Assembly (NCBI GenBank): GCA_028285415.1 | Contig: JANQPF010000009.1 | Coordinates: 1 to 64,000, forward strand | Source: Pseudomonadales bacterium | Lineage (GTDB): Bacteria > Pseudomonadota > Gammaproteobacteria > Pseudomonadales > Azotimanducaceae | DNA length: 64,000 nucleotides | Reading direction: 5' to 3' | Shown here: one piece after another, positions 1 through 8,625 of the stretch | Layout of the letters: each line of letters opens with the position of its first letter | How positions within the stretch are numbered: position 1 is the stretch's first letter | Made by a program: the position numbers and the translations under genes | Notes under the pieces: generated by a model | Databases searched by the model: none | The model's input: the letters and a program-made list of their open reading frames with translations, nothing else | Told to the model about the DNA's origin: nothing

Positions 1-265
1 CGGTCACCTCGGTTCCGGCGCCCCGTTCCCTGAGATACTGCGCAAGCTCCTGTGACCCCTGTGCGGTTGTCGTGTCGACGGTAACGAGCAGATCGTCTAC
101 CTCAAACCCTGCCTTTGCCGCCGGTGATCCGGGCATGACGGACACGACAAAAACGCCACCGCGTTCCGCATCGGTACCGAGCTGCGCACCAAAATACCCC
201 TGAGGGGCCGCTGCCAGCGCAAGCACGGGACAGATCAGCAGGATTCCAAGGCTCAATCTCGGCAT
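1..265 (-). CDS. Exported PDZ-domain protein, 3' end cut by the window edge
   Basis: This open frame runs from an ATG at 265 off the left edge; 88 complete codons are visible. The first ~19 residues (MPRLSLGILLICPVLALAA) form a signal peptide, so the product should be exported. From about residue 24 it reads FGAQL, then VSVMPGSPAAKAGFEVDD at about 41-58, the carboxylate-binding loop and alpha-1 region of a PDZ domain. PDZ domains in the envelope often belong to HtrA-like proteases or protease partners, but no protease domain is visible here because the gene continues outside. It diverges from the PPK2 gene across 209 bases in which I see no further gene. Confidence 0.8.
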   Translation of the reverse strand, partial: MPRLSLGILLICPVLALAAAPQGYFGAQLGTDAERGGVFVVSVMPGSPAAKAGFEVDDLLVTVDTTTAQGSQELAQYLRERGAGTEVT

Positions 266-474
266 ACCAGAACCTCCGCGGGGGCGTTTGAGTGGGAAAC
301 AAGAGCTTAGCCCACCTCCGCGGGACCGTGCCACAACCCGAGCCATGCCCCGGCAATACGGTCACATTCCGCACACCGGATGAGCCCCTCCGTACATAAG
401 GGATATCACGGGCTGCCTGCCGCACCGTTTCCGGCGTATGGTGGGCAGTTACGTGGAAGAATCTGGGAGGAACC

Positions 475-1443
475 ATGAGCAATGATAGCGTCACCACCGA
501 AACCGGTCCGGTACTCGTCGCGGACACCCCTGTCTCCGGAGGCGGCAACGCGCTCTCACAGGAAGAAAAAATTGTCGGGAAAACGCTGAAGAAGACGGCG
601 AACCTGACCAGCGATGAGCTGAACGCAGTCAACAGCAAGCGCGGGTTGCTGCAGCTCCTTTCCACGAAGAACGTCGATGTCAACAAAGCTCTGGTCAAAC
701 TACGCTACGAGCAGGAGCTCGAGCGTCTGCAGATCGAGCTCGTCAAGCTGCAGCGCTCGATTCAGCTCGAAGGGCGACGGGTTGCGATCATCTTCGAAGG
801 CCGGGATGCCGCGGGCAAAGGCGGCAGCATCCGCCGCTTCATCGAGCACCTGAATCCTCGCAGCGCGCGGGTGGTTGCATTACCCAAACCCACCGAGCTG
901 CAGAAAGGCCAGTGGTACTTCCAGCGGTACGCAGAGCAGTTACCCAACCCTGGAGAAGTCGTCTTCTTCGACCGCAGCTGGTACAACCGGGCCGTCGTTG
1001 AACCTGTCATGGGGTTCTGCACGGAAAAGCAATATCGCGTGTTCATGCAGCAGGTTCCGGAATACGAGCACATGCTCTACGAAGACGGCATTGAGCTCGT
1101 GAAGTTCTGGTTTTCGATCGGCAAGGAAGTACAACAAGAGCGTTTCGAGTCGCGCCGGGTTGACCCCCTGAAGCAGTGGAAGATCAGCCCCGTCGACGAA
1201 AAAGCCCAGGAACACTGGGACGTCTACACGAAGTACAAGGAGGAAATGTTCAGCAAGACCCATACCTCCTACAGCCCGTGGATCATCGTTGCCGCCAACG
1301 ACAAGAAGAAGGCGCGACTCGAGAGCATGCGGTATGTGCTGTCCACGCTGGAGTATCCCGGCAAAGACAATCCCGGAACGCCATTGAGCCCCGATCCAGA
1401 CGTCGTGCGGCGCTATCATCGCGGCAGTCACAGCCTGGACTGA
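475..1443 (+). CDS. ppk2: Polyphosphate kinase 2 family protein (PPK2)
   Basis: The 322-residue product belongs to the PPK2 family, which moves phosphate between inorganic polyphosphate and nucleotides in the cytosol. The P-loop GRDAAGKGGS lies near residues 109-118 and the Walker B/lid motif FFDRSWYNR near 164-172, both intact. A 100-residue N-terminal part, partly charged and helical, precedes the kinase core. GGAGG sits just upstream of the ATG at 475. The gene stands alone, followed by a hairpin terminator. The family supports phosphorylation of GDP/GTP, ADP/ATP or AMP; which one applies here cannot be read from the sequence. Confidence 0.95.
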   Translation: MSNDSVTTETGPVLVADTPVSGGGNALSQEEKIVGKTLKKTANLTSDELNAVNSKRGLLQLLSTKNVDVNKALVKLRYEQELERLQIELVKLQRSIQLEGRRVAIIFEGRDAAGKGGSIRRFIEHLNPRSARVVALPKPTELQKGQWYFQRYAEQLPNPGEVVFFDRSWYNRAVVEPVMGFCTEKQYRVFMQQVPEYEHMLYEDGIELVKFWFSIGKEVQQERFESRRVDPLKQWKISPVDEKAQEHWDVYTKYKEEMFSKTHTSYSPWIIVAANDKKKARLESMRYVLSTLEYPGKDNPGTPLSPDPDVVRRYHRGSHSLD

Positions 1444-1458
1444 GCCTCGCATCTGATC

Positions 1459-1487
1459 GCCGGCGCCAACGTGCGCCGGCTTTTTCC
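1459..1487 (+). terminator. Rho-independent terminator of ppk2
   Basis: A perfect inverted repeat GCCGGCG (1459-1465) / CGCCGGC (1474-1480) is followed directly by five T residues (1481-1485). It lies 15 bases after the ppk2 stop codon. Confidence 0.8.
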
Positions 1488-1590
1488 ACCTATTCCGGCC
1501 CCGCGGATGTGTTAGCGTACGTCAAATCAGAACGTCACGTTGGGCTGGAGGGGACCTTCGCACCTGGACTCGTGTTCCACGCCGATCATC

Positions 1591-2877
1591 ATGAGAACAC
1601 CGCGTCAGATCCTCGACAACGAACCCATGGGCAGACTGCAGATCGTCGCCATCACGATCTGTGTGCTGCTGAACGCATTGGACGGTTTCGACGTCCTCTC
1701 AATCAGCTTCGCTTCCCCCGGCATCGCGGCAGAATGGGGCATCGACCGAGGCGTACTGGGCATCGTGCTGTCCATGGAGCTCATTGGCATGGCGCTCGGC
1801 TCGATCGTCATCGGCCCCTATGCCGACCGCTACGGAAGACGGCCCACCATCCTCCTCTGTCTCGTCATGATGGCCGCCGGCATGTTCCTGGCGGCGTACG
1901 CAGGCAGCGTTACCGTGCTATCCGTCTACCGCTTTGTCACTGGCATTGGTATTGGCGGCATGCTTGCGGCAACCAACGCCATGACTGCCGAATACGCCAA
2001 CGCCAGGTTCAGGAACCTCGCGGTGATTGTTATGGCAACGGGTTATCCCGTCGGCGTCATCATCGGTGGATCAATCGCATCCGCGCTGCTGGCAAGCTAC
2101 GACTGGCGTTCGGTATTCCTCTTCGGTGCGGGTGCGACGGCGCTGTTTTTCCCGATTGTCTGGTTTCTCTTGCCGGAGTCCATCGAGTATCTGAGCGAAC
2201 GACGCCCCCCGGGGGCGCTGGCGCGCATCAACCGAACCCTCGAACGCATGGGTCACGGGCCTCTGGCGGCGCTGCCGGAGGCAACCCCGGCGGCTTCTGG
2301 AATAAAGCTGCTCATTTCCGGCCGGCTCATGAAAGTGACGACGCTGCTGACGGTCGCCTACTTTGCCCACATCATGACCTTCTACTTCATTCTGAAGTGG
2401 ATACCCAAGCTCGTCGCCGATATGGGTTTCCATCCTGCAGAAGCCGGCGGCGTATTGGTGTGGGCCAACGTGGGCGGCGCAACGGGCTCGATTGTGCTCG
2501 GGCTTCTGACTCAGAAGTTTTCCGTGAGTGGCCTCCTGGTCGGCGCGCTCCTGGGCGCCGCGGTGACCGTGACCCTGTTCGGCCAGGGACAGGCGGATCT
2601 GACGCAGCTGGCGCTCGTCGCCGGGCTGGCGGGTATGTTCACGAACTCCGCAATTGTTGCCATGTACGCCACCTTCGCCGAGTCTTTTCCGACCGAACTG
2701 CGCGCGAGCGGCACGGGCTTGGTGATTGGCATCGGCCGCGGCGGGGCCGCGCTGGGTCCTATCGTCGCGGGCTTCATGTTTGAAGCCCACTTCAGCCTTG
2801 CTGCCGTGGCATTCACCATGGCCTGCGGCTCCATCATTGCCGCGCTGGCGATCATGCTGCTGAGAACACAGCGGTGA
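1591..2877 (+). CDS. MFS transporter, aromatic acid:H+ symporter (AAHS) type
   Basis: This is a 12-helix major facilitator of 428 residues in the inner membrane. The motif ALDGFDVLSISFASPGIA near residues 24-41 marks the aromatic acid:H+ symporter group (PcaK/BenK-like), in which the DGFD aspartate of helix 1 is conserved. The helix 2-3 loop motif DRYGRRP follows near residue 80. An in-frame ATG at 1540 would add 17 residues unlike the family, so I chose 1591, which gives the usual short tail before helix 1. The substrate is probably a small aromatic or related acid. The gene is not operonic with its neighbours; the hpa-type aromatic genes at 17-20 kb are the nearest plausible users. Confidence 0.9.
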   Translation: MRTPRQILDNEPMGRLQIVAITICVLLNALDGFDVLSISFASPGIAAEWGIDRGVLGIVLSMELIGMALGSIVIGPYADRYGRRPTILLCLVMMAAGMFLAAYAGSVTVLSVYRFVTGIGIGGMLAATNAMTAEYANARFRNLAVIVMATGYPVGVIIGGSIASALLASYDWRSVFLFGAGATALFFPIVWFLLPESIEYLSERRPPGALARINRTLERMGHGPLAALPEATPAASGIKLLISGRLMKVTTLLTVAYFAHIMTFYFILKWIPKLVADMGFHPAEAGGVLVWANVGGATGSIVLGLLTQKFSVSGLLVGALLGAAVTVTLFGQGQADLTQLALVAGLAGMFTNSAIVAMYATFAESFPTELRASGTGLVIGIGRGGAALGPIVAGFMFEAHFSLAAVAFTMACGSIIAALAIMLLRTQR

Positions 2878-2923
2878 GAGCAGCACGGAGAATCGTCGCC
2901 TGGTCAGGCGCCGCCCGGATCAG

Positions 2924-3472
2924 TCAGAATCGAAATTCGAAACCCGCCCGCAGCTGTTCAAGGTGAAGATTGTCCTGCTCACCGTGATAGATGTACTCGA
3001 CGAACCATCTTTTGCCCCGCACGCCAGCTCCAGCAGCGGGCTGGCTCCAGCGGTCGTCCAAAGGGGTGCCCTGGATCACTGACTGATCATCCGTGTCAAA
3101 CTGGTATAAACCGGTGCGCAGATACAGCGAAAAATCCTCCGCCACGGGCCACATGATCCGCCCCGACAGACCCAGCACGCGTGCGCCGAAAGAGGTGCTC
3201 ACGCCAAAATCGTCGTATTCCCTGGCAAATTCGACCCGGCTGTATTCCGCGTCGAGCGCCCAGAAACGAGAGGGTTGGTAACTCAGCACAACGCCGTAGC
3301 TGACTTCGTTCAGATGCGGGTCATCTCCATCGTCCGTGTCGGCATCGAAACTTCCGAGCACAAGTCCTGCGGACCAACGTTTTCTTTCCCCCTCCCCCTC
3401 TCCCCCCTCCCCCGCCTCAGCAGCAGCTGCGGAGGAGGCAGCAATCACGAGGACCAGCAGAAGCCAGCGCAT
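2924..3472 (-). CDS. Outer-membrane beta-barrel protein
   Basis: The 182-residue product has a signal peptide (residues 1-18), then a Gly/Glu-rich stretch (about 20-31), then alternating aromatic/hydrophobic strands such as WSAGLVLGSF, YGVVLSYQPSRFWALDAEYS and FSLYLRTGLYQF. It ends in FEFRF, the C-terminal aromatic signal of outer-membrane barrels. Length fits an eight-strand barrel. Its ATG shares one base with the stop codon of the upstream DUF4397 lipoprotein (TGATG), so the two are probably translationally coupled. I cannot assign a specific function; an OmpA/OmpW-like or porin-like structural role is possible. Confidence 0.8.
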   Translation of the reverse strand: MRWLLLVLVIAASSAAAAEAGEGGEGEGERKRWSAGLVLGSFDADTDDGDDPHLNEVSYGVVLSYQPSRFWALDAEYSRVEFAREYDDFGVSTSFGARVLGLSGRIMWPVAEDFSLYLRTGLYQFDTDDQSVIQGTPLDDRWSQPAAGAGVRGKRWFVEYIYHGEQDNLHLEQLRAGFEFRF

Positions 3473-4854
3473 CAGTCTTCAATCTGGTTGATGATCTGGT
3501 TGGGCAAACCCCCACCCGCAGCTTCGGCCGCAACGGACAACACGCGCTCCCCGCCGACGGGAAAAATCCGCGCAGGACCCGCGAGAATGGATTGGGTGCC
3601 TGCCGTTGTTACAACGAGATCGTAGGCAGTTGCCGGCAGGATGGCGTTTCTACCTTCGAGAAAACCCACGTTGGTGGCGGCAGGCGCCGTATCCGAAAGC
3701 GAATCACCGAGCGGCAGCGCATAAAAATCGACGGCGCTGACGTCCTCATCGTCCGTTTCGGTCAACGCGTTGACGATGTGCACATTGATCGAATTTGCTA
3801 CCGAGCGAAAATCAAGCTCGTTGGCCCGGATGGCAATGTCATCCTCTACGATCGAACCGCCGACGACGAATACGTAAGCCGTATCCTCGTCGAGCGAAGC
3901 AGTGACCGTCACCGTTTCAGTGCTCGTCGAGGGAGCGTTGACAAGCACGTCCACAAAAGTTGCCCCGGCAACCGTCTGTGAAGTAGCGTCGCCGAACAAC
4001 AGGGTCGCTCCGGCAAGCACCTCACCGGAAGATGCAACCTCCACCGCCGCTTGCACATCGGGCGCGTCCGCAACCGCATGGACAACGCGAAAGCCGGAGC
4101 GGGCGACGCTGTTGGGATAAACCTCAGTTCCGGAATCAGTAACGACGAACAGCGACTTGACCGTCGGATCCGGCCCGGTCGAGTCCGTCACCACCAACGT
4201 ACGCCGTGAAGCCTGAGGCAGAGAGATCCGCTCCGAGTCGTAGGTCAATTCAGCAACGCCTTCGAGCGTTACCCTGGCTACGTAGTCCGCATCGTCATCG
4301 AACGAAATTACCGTGGGATCAGAGGCAACGCCTGCCGCCAGCGTTGCCACGAGCGTTTCCGCGTTGAAGCCATCGTCTTCGTCCCCCAGGTACACCGACA
4401 CCGAATCTGCCGACAGGTTGAGCGCCTGCACCTCGACTTCTTCTTCGTCACTACCCACCACGTCACCCTCGGGTTTCTCGAACCAGACCAGCTGTGGATC
4501 GCTGAAGGTTCCGGTCAAAACCCCCTGGTAGATCGTGTTGCTCTGCACGTCGAGCTCAGCGGCGAGCAGGCGTTCGTTGAACCCCGACTCCGGATCCACA
4601 AAATACACATCAACGTCATAAGTCCCTCGACCGAAAGTGAGGAGGCTTGAAGCCTGCCGGAAGCCAAGCGTGCTGACGGTCTCGAGCAGGTCATCGTCCT
4701 CCTCGATCTCCGCAAACAGGCCCGGGGAGTCCTCCATGCCGTTGATGAGCTGTATGAATCCTTCACCGCCGGATCCACTGCTGCTGCTACTGCCGCAGCC
4801 GGCCGCCAGGCACAGGCAGAACCCGGCAGCAAGCATACGTCGATATCCGTACAT
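3472..4854 (-). CDS. DUF4397-type repeat lipoprotein
   Basis: The 460-residue product starts with a lipoprotein signal (lipobox LAAGC, Cys about residue 20) followed by a Ser/Gly linker. The rest reads as four repeats of a beta-sandwich unit of about 100 residues, starting near FIQLINGM (33), VEVQALNLS (140), FRVVHAVADAP (260) and INVHIVNAL (350), as in DUF4397 proteins. It is very acidic (runs such as EEDDD and DEDDG), which would suit cation binding or an exposed surface role. It is co-transcribed with the downstream barrel gene and diverges from an OmpR-type regulator at 4993, so envelope-stress or ion-responsive control is a reasonable inference. Confidence 0.85.
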   Translation of the reverse strand: MYGYRRMLAAGFCLCLAAGCGSSSSSGSGGEGFIQLINGMEDSPGLFAEIEEDDDLLETVSTLGFRQASSLLTFGRGTYDVDVYFVDPESGFNERLLAAELDVQSNTIYQGVLTGTFSDPQLVWFEKPEGDVVGSDEEEVEVQALNLSADSVSVYLGDEDDGFNAETLVATLAAGVASDPTVISFDDDADYVARVTLEGVAELTYDSERISLPQASRRTLVVTDSTGPDPTVKSLFVVTDSGTEVYPNSVARSGFRVVHAVADAPDVQAAVEVASSGEVLAGATLLFGDATSQTVAGATFVDVLVNAPSTSTETVTVTASLDEDTAYVFVVGGSIVEDDIAIRANELDFRSVANSINVHIVNALTETDDEDVSAVDFYALPLGDSLSDTAPAATNVGFLEGRNAILPATAYDLVVTTAGTQSILAGPARIFPVGGERVLSVAAEAAGGGLPNQIINQIED

Positions 4855-4886
4855 CTATTCCTGACTCCGTACTTCAAGGAGCAGGC

Positions 4887-4975
4887 ATTAAATACTTCAG
4901 ATTGGCACGCGACTCTTTAGATACGTTAAGAAAACCAAGGAATTGTTAGCGCCCGCAACATTAAGAAACATTAAG
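4887..4975. promoter_or_regulatory. Divergent promoter region with (A/G)TTAAG half-site repeats
   Basis: Between the lipoprotein gene and the response regulator gene, ATTAAG occurs at 4960-4965 and 4970-4975 (10-base period), GTTAAG at 4925-4930 and ATTAAA at 4887-4892. OmpR/PhoB-family regulators bind direct repeats with about one helical turn between half-sites, so this looks like an autoregulatory site of the adjacent regulator. No clear -10/-35 pair was assigned. Confidence 0.5.
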
Positions 4976-4992
4976 TCGATAGCGGGTACCAG

Positions 4993-5709
4993 ATGACACG
5001 GTGTAATGTGGCGCCATCGCTGAACCAGGTGGCGACGTTGCACGTACTGATCATTGACGATGACCGCGAATTCACCAGTTCGCTGGCCCGCTACTTCCAC
5101 AGACACCAGATTCATCTGGACACCGCGATCGACGTGCGTACCGGGCGAAACATGCTGCGTGACGGGGCTTATGACGCGCTCCTCCTGGACGTCATGCTGC
5201 CCGGGCAGAGCGGCTTCGACTTTCTTCCTGCGCTGCGCAGCGCCACCAACATCCCTGTTCTGATGCTGACCGCACTCGGCGAAGAAGATCATCGCGTCAC
5301 GGGACTCAACCTTGGCGCTGACGACTACATCACCAAGCCATTCAGCGCAAAGGAGCTGGTCGCTCGCCTCCGATCCATCAAACGCCGATTGGAGTACGAG
5401 CAAACACCCGCCGAGCTCAAGCTGGACGACATGCACCTCTTTCCGGGCAGACTGCTGGTTGCTGTCGGCCGAGAGGAGGTGCCGCTGACCGGCGTCGAGT
5501 GCGGCATTCTTCAGGAACTCATGCAGGCGCAGGACCGCACGCTGACCCGCGATGTGCTCTACCGGCGCGTCCTGGGGCGCGACTCGACGCCCATGGACCG
5601 CAGCCTGGACGTCCACATCAGTAACCTCCGACGCAAACTCGGTGCACACCCGCAGAAAGGGCAGCGCATCCGCGCTCTGCGCGGGGTGGGCTATGTGCTG
5701 ACCGCATGA
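4993..5709 (+). CDS. OmpR-family DNA-binding response regulator
   Basis: The product has a receiver domain (about residues 17-125) with the acidic pair in LIIDDD, phosphoacceptor Asp66 in LLLDVMLPG and Lys115 in YITKPF, then a winged-helix output domain (about 140-235) with RSLDVHISNLRRKL and a GVGYVL ending. It should be phosphorylated by the kinase encoded next, with which it shares an ATGA overlap. The domain order and kinase architecture are CpxR-like. The ATG at 4993 lacks a good ribosome site and gives a 16-residue extension, so the GTG at 5029 is a possible alternative start. ATTAAG repeats just upstream suggest autoregulation. Confidence 0.93.
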   Translation: MTRCNVAPSLNQVATLHVLIIDDDREFTSSLARYFHRHQIHLDTAIDVRTGRNMLRDGAYDALLLDVMLPGQSGFDFLPALRSATNIPVLMLTALGEEDHRVTGLNLGADDYITKPFSAKELVARLRSIKRRLEYEQTPAELKLDDMHLFPGRLLVAVGREEVPLTGVECGILQELMQAQDRTLTRDVLYRRVLGRDSTPMDRSLDVHISNLRRKLGAHPQKGQRIRALRGVGYVLTA

Positions 5710-7067
5710 GAAAGCTGGTGTGGAAATTCTGGCTTGCCATCTGGGCAGCGGTCATTGGCACCCTGGCTGTCAGTCTTTTGATCGTTTCTCAATGGCAGCG
5801 CTTCGACTCCCACAGCAAAGTGCAGCAGCGACCTCACGCCATGCTGCAGCGGCTGGCGGAAGAAATAGAGGTTTCGCTCGACACGCAGCAGGACGTGCAA
5901 GAGCTCCTGCTCCACAACGAAATGAGTGAATTCGGCACGGTGTACTTGATCACCCCCGACGGCACCGATCTTCTGCAGCGGCCCATTCCGTCTGCCATCC
6001 TGAACGGCGATCCCGCCGTCAGCCAGCCGGAGATCATTTCCACCCCGGTGCCGGTGTTTGCGCGAGCCATCAAACTCGAGGATCGCCCCACCCATTTCAT
6101 GATTTATCAGTTCAGCTCTGAAGCAAATCCGATGTGGCTTTTGTTTCGGCAATTCGGCTTGAGCTGGGTGCTGCTGATCAGCTCTCTTGTTGCAGGCCTG
6201 ATATCCATGTGGCTGGCATTTATCGTCGTTCGCCCGCTGAACAAGCTCGCGGCGGCGACAGCACGGCAACATGACGACAATCACCAGATTGACCTCGAGG
6301 ACAAAATGCTCGAGCGCAAGGACGAGATCGGCGATCTTGCCCGTCAGCTGAATGCTTCCGCGAACCAGACCCGTATCACGCTGCAGCGGCAACAAGAGTT
6401 CATACGCGACGTATCTCACGAGGTGCGGACGCCGCTCGCGCGTCTGCAGCTTGCCAGCGAAAACATCTTGATCGATCCTAACGACGCCCACTCGCTGCGA
6501 CAGATTGAAACGGAGGTGTCTACCATCGATCAGCTGGTACATGACCTCCTGCAGTTATCCAAATCCGACGCGGCCGTTGCACTGCATCAACACGGCGGCA
6601 TCGATATCCGGGAAGTGCTGGCGGAGTGCCGGAAGAATCTGGCGACATGGTGCGCCGGCAAAAACGTCACCGTCGCCGAGAAGTACGGTGTCGGAACTAT
6701 GAACGTCTGCGGCGACCACCGTCTCCTGATCAGAGCTTTCGAAAACATACTGTCCAACGCTGTACGCCACGCACCGCCGGACTCGACCATTGAAGTTGAG
6801 GTTTCGACAACGCCGAAGGCAATCCAGGTGACCATACGCGACCGAGGCCCCGGTGTCCCACAGGAGGACCTGCACACCATCTTTCATCCCTTTGTCCGCC
6901 TTGATGAGTCTCGACGGAGAGACACCGGCGGCGCAGGCGTCGGATTGGCATTGGTCAAGAAGATCATCGAGCTGCACGGTGGTCAGGCGTGCGCGCACAA
7001 CCACCACCAGGACGGACTGGTCGTCAGGGTTCAGCTCCCGAGGGAGGAACAATCGTGCGTCGCTTGA
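5706..7067 (+). CDS. Sensor histidine kinase (CpxA-like layout)
   Basis: This 453-residue inner-membrane kinase has transmembrane helices at about 8-27 and 152-174 flanking a ~120-residue periplasmic sensor domain, a HAMP linker, a dimerisation/phosphoacceptor domain with His238 in VSHEVRTPLARL, and a C-terminal ATPase domain with NILSNAVRHAP (N box), DRGPGVP (G1) and GGAGVGLALVKKI (G2). All catalytic motifs are present. Its start overlaps the regulator stop (ATGA) and its end overlaps the next small gene by 13 bases, so the three form one operon. The signal sensed cannot be told from the sequence. Confidence 0.93.
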   Translation: MRKLVWKFWLAIWAAVIGTLAVSLLIVSQWQRFDSHSKVQQRPHAMLQRLAEEIEVSLDTQQDVQELLLHNEMSEFGTVYLITPDGTDLLQRPIPSAILNGDPAVSQPEIISTPVPVFARAIKLEDRPTHFMIYQFSSEANPMWLLFRQFGLSWVLLISSLVAGLISMWLAFIVVRPLNKLAAATARQHDDNHQIDLEDKMLERKDEIGDLARQLNASANQTRITLQRQQEFIRDVSHEVRTPLARLQLASENILIDPNDAHSLRQIETEVSTIDQLVHDLLQLSKSDAAVALHQHGGIDIREVLAECRKNLATWCAGKNVTVAEKYGVGTMNVCGDHRLLIRAFENILSNAVRHAPPDSTIEVEVSTTPKAIQVTIRDRGPGVPQEDLHTIFHPFVRLDESRRRDTGGAGVGLALVKKIIELHGGQACAHNHHQDGLVVRVQLPREEQSCVA

Positions 7068-7339
7068 TCATCATCGCAACGTTTGCCGCATCGTATGCCG
7101 CAGCTGAAGAACCGCCCCAGGCAGACGACACAGAGAAGTCGTATCCGCGCCTGGAGACGATTCCCATAACCGTCTACCAGGCGAACAAGCGATGTGAACG
7201 TGAAAAATGTGAGCCTGTCTATCGCATCCCGGAGGAGCAGCTCGATCGCCTCAAAGCGCTGGATCAGGCCTCACCGGGAGAGATCATCCAGCTGGCGCCA
7301 GACCGCCCCAGAAAGACCCGCGGAACCCCACGCCGCTAG
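7055..7339 (+). CDS. Small exported protein of the two-component operon
   Basis: I chose a GTG start at 7055 because GGGAGG lies 7 bases upstream and the frame then begins with a clean signal peptide (MRRLIIIATFAASYAAA, cut before EEPP), giving 94 residues. A longer frame from 6989 would lie mostly inside the kinase gene. The mature part is about 75 residues, with two Cys in a CEREKCEP motif that could form a disulfide, and a basic C-terminus. It overlaps the kinase gene by 13 bases, which suggests a role as a periplasmic accessory of the kinase, as CpxP is for CpxA, but I see no CpxP motifs and do not recognise a family. Confidence 0.7.
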   Translation: MRRLIIIATFAASYAAAEEPPQADDTEKSYPRLETIPITVYQANKRCEREKCEPVYRIPEEQLDRLKALDQASPGEIIQLAPDRPRKTRGTPRR

Positions 7340-8520
7340 CCACCGCCCACGGCGTTTGCAAGCGCCGCAACGACACCTTCCAGATGCGCGTGGTATTCGC
7401 TGCCAACAGCACTCACCGCATTGCTGTGCACCGCTATCACCAGTTTCGACGCCGGGTCGATGAAAATCTGCTGACCAAAGATGCCTCGTGCGCGATAGCT
7501 CCCGGTATCGTCGAGCCACCAGAGATAACCGTACCCGCCAAAACCCCTGGACGGGCTCGTCGATTCGGCCATCCAACCCTCTGGCACAATGCGGGTGCCG
7601 TCCGGCAGCTGCCCGTCCTGCATGGCAAAGATGCCGATGCGCGCATAATCTCGCAGCGTTGCATTGATGCAGCAGCCTCCGGTCTCTCCGCCTCCGGGAC
7701 CTCCCAGCAGCCAGGAAGCGTCGCTTTCCATACCAAACGGCTGCCAGATCTTGTGCGTCAGATATTCGGAAGCATTGTTGCCGATGGCTGAGCGCAGGAT
7801 CTCACCCACAAGGTTGGTCTCCGCGCTGTTGTAGTTGAACTTTTCCCCCGGTGCCGCTTCACGATCGAGGCCGGCAAGGTAGCTCACCAGCGGTATGCCA
7901 TTTGCACCACCGGCGCGGGAAACGTCCGATTCCGGGTCCGCATAATCCTCGTTCCATTCGACGCCTGAGGCCATCTGCAGCACGTCTTTGATGGTCGAAC
8001 CTTCATAGTCCGTGCCACGGAAACGGGAAACGTAGTTCACAACAGGTTCATCAACGCTCTTGATGTAGCCGTCCAGAATGGCCGCGCCAATGAGCATGGA
8101 TGTCACCGATTTGGCGACGGAAAATGACACCCAGCGGGTTGCCGCGTCATGACCGGGTCCGTAGTGCTCGAAGAGGACCTTGCCATCCTGCCAGACGAGC
8201 ACACCCTTCGTTGCCCGCATCGCCAGGTAGTCCGTGAACGCATGGGCTGTGCCTTCGACATCGTAGCTCAGCCCGGAAAAGTCCCTGGCCGCCGCAGGCA
8301 TTGGAAAAACCGCCTGACCCCGCCTGACATCACGGGTGGGATAAAGCACGTCGATGCTCTTGAACGCCAGGTCACGGTCATCCTGGGAAAAGAACAGGAG
8401 ACCCGTGGGCTCGTCCATTTCCAGCAGCTTCTGCAACCGCTCGAGATCCTCGTCGGCGATGGAAAGCTGAGGCACCAGCAGCACGCAGATGGTCAACAGC
8501 ACGATTCTCAACGAAAACAC
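7336..8520 (-). CDS. Exported serine hydrolase, beta-lactamase/class C fold
   Basis: The product is a penicillin-binding-protein-like serine hydrolase. It has the SVAK nucleophile motif (S-x-x-K) in WVSFSVAKSVTS and the second motif YNS in KFNYNSAETN; GYGYLWW near the end is typical of the esterase-like branch. I chose the GTG at 8520 because GGGGAGA lies 5 bases upstream and the frame then opens with a signal peptide (FSLRIVLLTICVLLVPQL, cut near SIA-DE), giving 394 residues. Upstream ATGs at 8586 and 8550 would bury that signal. It is convergent with the small protein gene (4-base overlap). Substrate unknown; esterase or amide hydrolase activity in the periplasm is likely. Confidence 0.88.
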   Translation of the reverse strand: MFSLRIVLLTICVLLVPQLSIADEDLERLQKLLEMDEPTGLLFFSQDDRDLAFKSIDVLYPTRDVRRGQAVFPMPAAARDFSGLSYDVEGTAHAFTDYLAMRATKGVLVWQDGKVLFEHYGPGHDAATRWVSFSVAKSVTSMLIGAAILDGYIKSVDEPVVNYVSRFRGTDYEGSTIKDVLQMASGVEWNEDYADPESDVSRAGGANGIPLVSYLAGLDREAAPGEKFNYNSAETNLVGEILRSAIGNNASEYLTHKIWQPFGMESDASWLLGGPGGGETGGCCINATLRDYARIGIFAMQDGQLPDGTRIVPEGWMAESTSPSRGFGGYGYLWWLDDTGSYRARGIFGQQIFIDPASKLVIAVHSNAVSAVGSEYHAHLEGVVAALANAVGGG

Positions 8521-8625
8521 TTTGTCTCTCCCCTTCGCGAAAGCGGCCATCGTGACACATCCGGACCCGCTAACGCCATGTTGCATTCACGAGTACCATG
8601 GTCGCCTTTACCAACAACCGACAAC

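Noticed and set aside
1176-2783. 535-residue plus-strand frame through ppk2 and the MFS gene
   Set aside because: It is Arg/His-rich, has no recognisable fold, and overlaps two well-supported genes in another frame.
8149-8625. Long N-terminal extension of the acyltransferase frame
   Set aside because: It lies antisense to the serine hydrolase gene; the family starts near the ATG at 8626.
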